From Aureococcus anophagefferens (taxonomy: Eukaryota; Sar; Pelagophyceae; Pelagomonadales; Pelagomonadaceae), in contig NW_008705563.1 of NCBI RefSeq assembly GCF_000186865.1, positions 1,602,916 to 1,618,222 on the forward strand: a stretch of 15,307 nt of DNA, in the 5' to 3' direction. Shown piece by piece: positions 5,926 through 12,305 of the stretch. The notes under the pieces were generated by a model that saw only the letters and a program-made list of their open reading frames with translations, was not told the origin of the DNA and did no database searches. The translations under genes were made by a program, and so were the position numbers. Positions within the stretch are counted from its first letter, which is position 1. Every line of letters begins with the position of its first letter.

Positions 5926-8900
5926 ATGTCCGGCGGCAGCCCGCGGCTGCAGAAGATCCCGGCGCCGCGCAAGGGCTCGCGGAAGAAGGAGCCGGAGGAA
6001 CAGCAACGGCCCGAGGCGCAGCTCACGCCGCGCATCTCGCCGCTCATGGGCAAGGAGACGCAGCCCGGCGACCTGCTCGCCTACCTGCGCATGGCGAGCC
6101 ACGCGCTCGGCGCGTCCATGGCCCTCGAGAGCGGGCGGCTCTACATCGACGAGCTCCAGGCGGCGCTGGACGGCGTCGCGCGGTGCCTCGACGCGGTCCG
6201 CGAGGGCGACGCGGCCGGCGGCGGCCGGGCCGGCTCGCGCGGCGGCACCACCTACGGCCGCCCGCGCGCCGAGGCGGGCGCCCGCGGCGCGCCGCCGCCG
6301 GCCGCGGACGCCAAGGACGACGCGCCGGGCCGCGCGCCCGAGCGGCCGCGGAGCCGCGAGCAGGCCGCGCCGATGACGCAGCACGAGGCCCAGGCTATTT
6401 ATAGTTCCCGCCAGACGAACAACATCAATTTGCACGCCGAGGACGGCCACCACTTCCACCAGGAGAAGGCCGTGACGAAATACTCGCACGCGATGGCGCA
6501 GCTCGGCTACGTCTTCGACCAGTGGTTCAGCCACCGGCTCACGCAGTTCCTCGCCATGATCTTCCTCGCGCTGCTCATCACGGCGGCGGGCGGGTTGGGG
6601 CTGTGGCTCGTGGGCGACGCCAAGGACGTGCAGCAGGGCACGTGGAACGCGTGGACGTACATGGCGGACCCGGGGTCGCACGCGGGCGTCCGGGGCACGG
6701 GGCCGCAGGTCGTCGCGATCACGGTGACGATCCTGGGCGTGCTGCTCATGGCGGCGATCCTGGGGTTCATCGTCGAGGCCATCCAGGCGAAGATGGAGGA
6801 GCTCAAGAGCGGGCTGAGCAGGGTGGTGGAGTCGGGGCACACGCTCATCCTGGGGTGGACGCACGAGACGGTCATGGTCATCGAGGAGATCTGCATCGCG
6901 AACGAGTCCGAGGGCGGCGGCATTATCGTGGTGCTCGCGGACATGCACAAGCAGGAGATGGAGATGGACATGGCCATGCAGCTCGGCGGCCACGTGCAGG
7001 CGCGGAAGCGGCTCCGGGGCACGAAGGTCGTCCTGCGGAGCGGCAGCCCCATGCTCGTGCCGGACCTGGCCAAGGTGTCGGCGACGGAGGCGCGCGCGAC
7101 GCTGATCCTCGCCGAGCCGGGCCTCGCGGACCTGGCGGACGCGCACACGCTCCGCTGCACGCTCGCGCTGCTCTCGCTGCCGAACCTGTCCGGCCACGTT
7201 GTCGCGGAGATGCGCGACCTCGACAACGAGCCCCTCGTGCGCCTCGTGGGCGGCGAGCTCATCGAGACGCTCACGTCCCACGACATCCTGGGCCGTTTGA
7301 TGTTGATGTCCGCGCGCGAGCCGGGCCTGGCGTCCGTCTACGCGACGGTGCTGGGCTTCGTCGGCGACGAGTTCTACGCGGCGCACTGGCCCGAGCTCGT
7401 CGGCGTCGCGTGGCGCGAGGTCGCCTTCCGCTTCCGGACGGCGATCCCCATCGGCATCCGCACGCTCGACGACCAGCTCATCCTGAACCCGCCGGGGGAC
7501 CGCGTCCTGGAGGAGGGCGACGAGATCGTGGTATTGGCCGAGGACAACGACACGTACGCGCCCGGCGAGCGCGTCGTCGTCGAGACGGGCCCGCCGCCGG
7601 TCCAGGACGTGCCGCCGAAGCAGAAGGAGATGATCCTGTGCTGCGGCTGGCGCCGCGACATCCGCGACATCCTGCTGCAGCTCGACAAGCAGGTCGCGCG
7701 CGGGAGCGAGCTCCACATGATGTCCGACACGATCCCGCTCGAGGACCGGAACCGCTACCTCAAGGACTCGGGCCTCGACGTGGACAAGGACATGCACAAT
7801 TTAAAAATTGTGCACTTCATGGGCAACACGGCCATGCGGCGCTGCCTCGAGAGCCTCCCGATCGCGGAGTACGACTCGTGCATGATTTTAGCGGACCAGT
7901 CCTTCGAGGCGCAGATGATGCAGAGCGACTCGCACGTCATCGCGTCCCTGCTCCAGCTCCGGGAGATCCAGAAGGAGTGGGCCCACGAGGCGTCCGACCC
8001 CCACGGCGACGCGCTCGCCGCGGCGTCGGACGCGAGGGCCCGCGCGACGCGGCGGTCCATCATGAACGATTTGAAGCTGCGCCAGCAGACGGGGGGCGGC
8101 GGCATGAGCAAGAGCAAGCGCGCGCTGACGCAGCGCCTCCAGCTCGCCATGCCCACGATCTGCGAGGTTTTGGACCCGCGGACGCCTGTGCCGAATTCAA
8201 CCACCGCTTTGGGTGGTCCTGACCAAACTTCTCTAGCTCGGTCGCATCGAAGTCGATTCGGCTGATGTTTGGACGAATCGATCGCTCTCGTCGAGTTTTT
8301 GAAGCAGAACCGAAGAGGGTGCGTCGAAACAGTCGCGTACGCTCACATCGAAGTCGAGTTGCATTTTTGAATTCGGCGCAGGCGGACGCAGAACACGATC
8401 GAGCGGAACATGACCGTCGCGCACACGTCCGACTTCTGCCAGTCGAACAAGCTCATCGCCCAGATCCTGGCCATGTGCACGGAGGACCGGTCCATCCAGG
8501 TGTTGCTCAACGAGCTCCTGGGCCCCGGCGGCGTCAGCTTCTCCATGCAGCCCGCGAGCCGCTACGCGCACCCGTCGGAGCACCTCAACTTCTACGAGCT
8601 CGCCGCGCGCGTCCAGTCCTACGGCGAGACGCTCTGCGGCTACCAGACGCGCTGGGAGAAGAAGGCGCACACGATCATCAACCCCCAGGACAAGGGCGAG
8701 AAGAAGCTGGGCTGGGAGGCCTACGACCTCATCGTGCTCCAGGGCACGGCGTCCGCCATGTCCGCGGACCCGGCGCTCGCGGCCGCGCGCCGCGCGTCGC
8801 CGCGGTCCCCGCGGGGCCAGCGCGGCTACGCGTCGTCCGCGAAGATGACGCGGGGCACGCGCTCCGGCCGCCACGACACCATCGTCGCGAGCCGCGGCGG

Positions 8901-9045
8901 CACGCGCCGCGCGTCCATGACGGGGCACAAGAAGCGGAAGGAGGTGTCCTCCGCGAAGCTCGCCGCGTCGCGGCGGAGCCTCATCGCCAGCCACGACGAC
9001 GGGCCCCTCGCCGAGCCGGGCTCCCCGAAGATCGCGCCCGAGTAG
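5926..9045 (+). CDS. CASTOR/POLLUX-type ion channel, two exons (5926-8187, 8392-9045)
   Basis: The spliced product is 971 residues. The ATG at 5926 is the first in frame after the TAG at 5803. Residues 1-195 are mostly disordered. TM1 is about 207-229; the pore segment follows with A247-D-P-G-S-H-A253; TM2 is about 262-286. Two regulatory RCK-like regions follow: the first from about 304 (TLILGWTHETVMVIEEI), the second from about 567 (MILCCGWRRDIRDILLQL). Exon 1 ends in ICEVLDPRTP; exon 2 resumes with NTIERNMTVAHTSDFCQSNK and ends the family domain with LNFYELAARVQSYGETLCGY. The last ~70 residues are basic and low-complexity. In land plants CASTOR and POLLUX/DMI1 are nuclear-envelope cation channels needed for nuclear calcium oscillations; the location here is unknown. 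Unspliced, the frame would stop at 8263-8265 and lose the C-terminal domain. Exon boundaries are inferred from frame, family conservation and GT/AG. Confidence 0.88.
7793..7814. repeat. AT-rich inverted repeat inside channel exon 1
   Basis: Two perfect 10-bp arms (TGCACAATTT and AAATTGTGCA) flank a 2-base centre. It lies in codons for HNLKIVH, using AAT, TTA, AAA and ATT, which look rare in this GC-rich gene. Confidence 0.6.
8178..8185 (+). repeat. Left target-site duplication of introner
   Basis: GCGGACGC directly abuts the left inverted repeat and lies in codons for Pro-Arg-Thr of the channel. It is identical to the right copy at 8382-8389; the flanking bases differ on both sides, so the duplication is exactly 8 bp. 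Confidence 0.85.
8186..8381 (+). mobile_element. Introner element (non-autonomous DNA transposon acting as intron)
   Basis: This 196-bp element lies in the channel gene. It starts CTGTGCCGAATTCAA (8186-8200) and ends TTGAATTCGGCGCAG (8367-8381). Reverse-complemented, the end reads CTGCGCCGAATTCAA, so the 15-bp terminal inverted repeats match at 14 positions. The element is bracketed by identical 8-bp copies of GCGGACGC (8178-8185 and 8382-8389). Removing the element and one copy restores an uninterrupted reading frame (DPRTQNTIERN). Internally it has a hairpin ACCACC/GGTGGT (8200-8217) and an inverted pair TCGATTCG/CGAATCGA (8253-8260, 8274-8281), but no ORF, so it must be moved in trans. Introner elements of this kind are known in Aureococcus and Micromonas. 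Confidence 0.88.
8188..8391 (+). other. Spliceosomal intron created by the introner
   Basis: The predicted intron is 204 nt, phase 0, GT-AG. The donor GTGCCG begins two bases inside the element. The acceptor (GACGCAG) uses AG from the host sequence just past the right target duplication. The exon junction then reads ACG-CCT/AAC, Thr-Pro-Asn. Using the AG at the element end (8380-8381) with this donor would give 194 nt and a frameshift. GCTCACA near 8341 could serve as the branch region. A GC-AG intron at 8178-8381 would restore the empty site exactly but has a poor donor. Confidence 0.75.
8382..8389 (+). repeat. Right target-site duplication of introner
   Basis: This second GCGGACGC copy directly abuts the right inverted repeat. 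It is followed by AG, which the predicted intron uses as its acceptor, so this copy is removed by splicing. Confidence 0.85.
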
Positions 9046-9150
9046 GGCGTAACGGGATTCTGGTGCGAGTGCCGGGTGCCGCCTACCAGCGCTTTGCATA
9101 CCGAGGACGAACTCATGTTGCCTGGGGGTCGAGGTGCCGTCTACGTCGTA
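9046..9150. other. Convergent intergenic region, channel / oxygenase
   Basis: This 105-bp gap between two stop codons holds both 3' ends. CGTAA occurs at 9048-9052, two bases after the channel stop. I see no RNA gene or further ORF. Confidence 0.5.
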
Positions 9151-9987
9151 TTAACCATACCCCGGGGGATCTTCGGCCGCGGTCGTGGTGGGCTGGAGGG
9201 AGAAGCGCTTGACCCGCAACGCGGTGAACCACGGCTCGAGACGGTACTGCTCGAGGACGAGCGAGACGCGCCGCGCGCCCGGCTTTTCCGTCGAAAATGG
9301 GCGCACGCGGTGGTGCGCGTCGCCGCGAAAGGTCACGAGCGTGTTCTCGACGGGTTTGACGTCCGCGGCTTCCACCTGGCCTCCGTCGCGCGCCACCGCG
9401 GCCCGCGCCTTGAGGCCGTGTGCGTTTAAGTAATCTTCAGGCACCTTGCGTACCTCAAGCTCGCCGCCTCGCATATCGTCCGGCACGGAGACGTACAAAA
9501 CGGACACCGTCTCGGCGACGTAGTGGCCCAGGGCAAATTTGACCGGGAAGGACTGGTCGATGTGGTAGCGTATCGGTTCCGTCTCCGACGGCTTCGCCTC
9601 GACGACGTTGAGTACGAAGGCGTTCGCCGTCGGTCGCATGACCGTTCGCGCGAACGCCTCGAAGCAGCGCAGGTGTTCGTCGCGCGCGAGGTCCGCGAGG
9701 CCGTCGCGCGTGTAGCGGACGATGAGCCCGCGCGTCGCCGAGAACGCCTCCTCGAGCGGATTCACGCCCAGGAGCGCGTTGCGCGTGGCGCACCGTTTGA
9801 GCGTCGCGAAGGTGTCGTTAGTGAATTTGTGCGGTTCGATGGTGACGAGCGGCTGGCTTTGCGGCGTCGTCCTATAAAGAATCTTGTCGCTGTCGATGGT
9901 TTGTGTGAAAACGGCAGTGGCGCAAACGACCAACACAATCGCCCAGTCTCTCGGACCTAGCGGCGATTCGTCGGCGGCAGCGGGCAT
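9151..9987 (-). CDS. Membrane-anchored 2-oxoglutarate/Fe(II)-dependent oxygenase
   Basis: A 278-residue single-exon protein. A single hydrophobic segment near the N-terminus (about residues 15-31, WAIVLVVCATAVFTQTI) suggests a signal anchor and a lumenal catalytic domain. The double-stranded beta-helix signature is present: metal ligands H142 and D144 (RYHIDQSF), the GGELEV strand (174-179), the distal His in FRGDAHHRVRPF (H226 by alignment to the usual HxV pattern), and R240 for 2-oxoglutarate (RRVSLVLEQYRL). These enzymes couple oxidative decarboxylation of 2-oxoglutarate to hydroxylation; the prolyl 4-hydroxylase-like subgroup is most similar, but the substrate cannot be read from sequence. 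Base composition is milder than in neighbours (57-63% GC in lines counted). It is divergent from the ankyrin gene, 225 bp between starts. Confidence 0.82.
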   Translation of the reverse strand: MPAAADESPLGPRDWAIVLVVCATAVFTQTIDSDKILYRTTPQSQPLVTIEPHKFTNDTFATLKRCATRNALLGVNPLEEAFSATRGLIVRYTRDGLADLARDEHLRCFEAFARTVMRPTANAFVLNVVEAKPSETEPIRYHIDQSFPVKFALGHYVAETVSVLYVSVPDDMRGGELEVRKVPEDYLNAHGLKARAAVARDGGQVEAADVKPVENTLVTFRGDAHHRVRPFSTEKPGARRVSLVLEQYRLEPWFTALRVKRFSLQPTTTAAEDPPGYG

Positions 9988-10212
9988 GGCGTCGTGGGGT
10001 GAGGCAGTGAATTTTCGCCTTGATGCCCGGGAGGACGAGAGGCTCAGAGGGGTCTCACAGGCGCCGGGCGCAGTGAACGCGGCGCAGATCTGGCACTAAT
10101 CTGCCGCAGGCCTTTGGCGAGTCTTTTGTCAAGCGAGACTACTCCGCTCACCTACGCCGCGCTAAGCACCCCCCGCGCGCTCTCGCCGCGCCGGTCAGTA
10201 CAGTCCAGCTCG
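9988..10212. promoter_or_regulatory. Divergent promoter region, oxygenase / ankyrin gene
   Basis: These 225 bp lie between the two divergent start codons. The ankyrin frame is open from 10024 but has no ATG before 10213, so this part is read as promoter and 5' UTR. An upstream exon cannot be excluded. I see no convincing TATA box or factor site. Confidence 0.45.
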
Positions 10213-11112
10213 ATGCTCACCAATGTAGAACGGTTCGAGACCGGCGAGATGTTAATGAGTGGAGATTACGATCGCTTACAAAAGCACTTTCGCGACGGCG
10301 GAGATCCTAATTTGACTGATGATGAGGGTTACACGGCCCTCCATCGCGTGCTTATGGACCCACAAGGATTGCCCCGAAGAGACCGCAGCGATCACCTTCG
10401 ACTGATGATCGAGCTCGGGGCGGATGTGAACCAACGGATGACGACGTACACTCGATCACCCCCGCTGCACTACGTCAGATTTCCCTCGGAGGCAGATGTG
10501 CTACTGGATGCTGGTGCCGACATTAATGCGTTCGATAACATCGGACTTCCACCGCTCGCTCAATGTTTCATCCAAGAATTTTCAGGAGGCTTTAACCTTC
10601 TTCGTTTCTATATGCGTCGCGGCGCTGACCTCTCTCTCTTAGAAATGGATCGTATCAAAGCCGAGATAATTGAGGAGAAGGAGTTCGTCACAGACTGTCG
10701 TGAAGACACTGGCAAATGCCTCGGCCTTCTCGCCGCGGTAAAAAGCGCGGGCTCGTACCGACGCTACGTGGCGGCTCCGAGGGCCGCGCTGATGCGGCTT
10801 CGCACGCTCTGCGCGCGCGGCCGCGCGACGCCGCCGCCGGGGGATCCCGTCCTCGAGCGGCTCTTCGCGGCGCCCCCGCCTTCATCTTTTACGGCGCCGT
10901 CCGGGCGCGTCACGCGCCGCGCCTCGCGCCTCCGCCTCGCGAGCCGGCCGTTGCCGAACGACGTCGTCTGGCACATCCTCTCGTTCTGGCGCACGACTCG
11001 CGACGACTGCGACGACATCGAGAGCCGCATCGAGGACTTCATCGAGGACTTCGACTGCGATGATGGCTCTTTCAGCGACGACGACTCGGACCACTACCCG
11101 TCTGACTATTAG
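10213..11112 (+). CDS. Ankyrin-repeat protein with conserved C-terminal LPNDVVWHILSFWR motif
   Basis: A 299-residue protein from the ATG at 10213, the first ATG in a frame open since 10024. Three ankyrin-like repeats are visible: about residues 39-72 (GYTALHRV, LMIELGADVN), 82-107 (SPPLHYVRF, VLLDAGADINAFDN) and 111-140 (LPPLAQCF, FYMRRGADL). After a charged helix (147-165) comes a basic segment (YRRYVAAPRAALMRLRTLCARGR within 182-204), a low-complexity linker, then LPNDVVWHILSFWR (247-260), which resembles a short F-box or SOCS-box helix. The tail is acidic. Ankyrin repeats bind proteins; the C-terminal motif might recruit a ubiquitin ligase, which is inference. The 5' part is about 47% GC in lines counted (10261, 10621), against 85% at 10801. 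Confidence 0.75.
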   Translation: MLTNVERFETGEMLMSGDYDRLQKHFRDGGDPNLTDDEGYTALHRVLMDPQGLPRRDRSDHLRLMIELGADVNQRMTTYTRSPPLHYVRFPSEADVLLDAGADINAFDNIGLPPLAQCFIQEFSGGFNLLRFYMRRGADLSLLEMDRIKAEIIEEKEFVTDCREDTGKCLGLLAAVKSAGSYRRYVAAPRAALMRLRTLCARGRATPPPGDPVLERLFAAPPPSSFTAPSGRVTRRASRLRLASRPLPNDVVWHILSFWRTTRDDCDDIESRIEDFIEDFDCDDGSFSDDDSDHYPSDY

Positions 11113-11173
11113 GTCCAATGACCAGAGATGCGTAATTTACGCCGTAAACATGGATGCGATTAGACGCCCAACC
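11113..11173. terminator. Convergent 3'-end region with overlapping palindromes
   Basis: The 61 bp between two stop codons contain GCGTAATTTACGC (11130-11142) and TTTACGCCGTAAA (11136-11148), two overlapping inverted repeats with 6-bp arms. They place CGTAA on both strands, 18 bases after the ankyrin stop and about 32 after the NOSIP stop. This is a candidate two-way 3'-end processing signal, not a demonstrated one. Confidence 0.3.
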
Positions 11174-12157
11174 CTAGGCCCCGCCGCCCTGGGCGCGGTA
11201 CTTCTTCACGACGAGGTCCTTGCCGCCGGACGCCGAGTAGCCGGAGACGGCGGTCTTGAGCTTGACGACGTCCTTGTCCTTGAACTTGGCGCCCGAGACG
11301 GGGCACCGCTTCTCCTTCATGAGGCCGAGGCGCGTCGCGACGGGCTCGAGGACGACGCAGCCCGTGTTGCGGATGAGGAGCACGTTCTGCGTCGTGATCT
11401 CGTCGCCGGACACGTGGCAGAGGTAGCGGACGTCGGAGCCGTCGTGGTCGTTCCGCGACGTCTTCGCGGACTCGGCCTTGCGCAGGTCCAGCTTGTACAA
11501 ATCCTTGGACCGCAACGGCGCGCCCGTCATGGGCGACGGCGGCCGCCGCGGCGGCTCCGCGAGCTTCTTCGCCGGCGCCTCGGGCGTGAACGACGGGAGC
11601 CAGTAGCTCGTCCGCGAGAGCTCGGCCTTGTGGAGGTCGCGCGCGTCCATGTCGACCTTCTTCGACATGTCGCGCACGACCAACTCCGTGGACCCCGTCT
11701 TCACGGGCGCGGCGAAGTTGCTGTGGCTGTAGGAGCCGTCGTCGAGCCGCGCGCGCTTCGGCCCGGGTTTCGCGGCGGCCGGCGCGTCGCGGACGAGGGG
11801 GTCGTTGGCCTGCTCGAACTCGAGGAGCAGCGTCTCGTCGTTGCGGGCCGACGCCTCGCGCTCGCGGCGGGCGTCGGCGGCCTGCTCCGCCTCCCAGAGC
11901 TCGCGCGCCCGCTTGAGCTCGGCCTGCTTCGTCACGAGGTGCTCGAGGATCGCCTCGCGCGAGTAGACGTGGCCGCTCGGCGTCGCCACGGGGTCCACGG
12001 CGGGCCGCAGGCTCAGGGCGCACCAGCCGAAGGGCAGCTGCGAGTCGGACCCGCAGCGCGCCTCCTGGCTCGACATGAAGTCGCATTGCTTGCGCTCCGC
12101 GTGGGAGAAGACGCCGTAGGTCGAACTCCCGTTGTTCTTCGCATGCTTCTGGGGCAT
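11174..12157 (-). CDS. NOSIP: NOSIP-like U-box E3 ubiquitin ligase
   Basis: A 327-residue single-exon protein, near the usual NOSIP length of about 300. The N-terminus MPQKHAKNN...YGVFSHAERKQ is the family signature and supports this start. The first U-box half (about residues 46-75, CALSLRPAVDPVATPSGHVYSREAILEHL region) leads into a long charged helix (76-116), a basic motif PGPKRARL (131-138, likely nuclear import), and the family middle part (YWLPSFTPEAP, 185-195). The second U-box-like part spans about 247-300 (CHVSGDEI, GCVVLEPVATRL, CPVSGAKFKDKDVVKL). NOSIP was named in animals as a nitric-oxide-synthase interactor; it is a conserved nuclear U-box protein also found with spliceosomes. 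Nothing here points to NO synthase. It is divergent from the nucleoporin gene. Confidence 0.88.
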   Translation of the reverse strand: MPQKHAKNNGSSTYGVFSHAERKQCDFMSSQEARCGSDSQLPFGWCALSLRPAVDPVATPSGHVYSREAILEHLVTKQAELKRARELWEAEQAADARREREASARNDETLLLEFEQANDPLVRDAPAAAKPGPKRARLDDGSYSHSNFAAPVKTGSTELVVRDMSKKVDMDARDLHKAELSRTSYWLPSFTPEAPAKKLAEPPRRPPSPMTGAPLRSKDLYKLDLRKAESAKTSRNDHDGSDVRYLCHVSGDEITTQNVLLIRNTGCVVLEPVATRLGLMKEKRCPVSGAKFKDKDVVKLKTAVSGYSASGGKDLVVKKYRAQGGGA

Positions 12158-12305
12158 GGTTCAGCTAAGACGGGGCGGCCCCGGGGGTCCGCGACGCGCC
12201 GCTCCCGGACGCCGAAGCTGTGCGTGTCGACGACGCGGCTCGGCGGGCTGTCCGTGCCTCGCCTGCGCCGCGATGGGCTCGAGTTTTGAGTAGTGCACCA
12301 GCGCA
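12158..12305. promoter_or_regulatory. Divergent promoter region, NOSIP / nucleoporin
   Basis: These 148 bp lie between two start codons and must serve both genes. An in-frame TAG at 12291-12293 fixes the nucleoporin start at the ATG of 12306. No TATA box or RNA gene is visible. Confidence 0.5.

Noticed and set aside
5578..7797. Long minus-strand ORF (739 codons) opposite the channel gene
   Set aside because: The plus strand encodes a recognisable channel family over the same interval. The minus frame gives Arg/Ala/His-rich sequence without family motifs, as expected from high-GC DNA.
8186..8265. Extension of channel exon 1 to the stop at 8263-8265
   Set aside because: The added residues lack similarity to the family, while the missing C-terminal family block resumes in the same frame after 8391. 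The insert carries terminal inverted repeats and target duplications.
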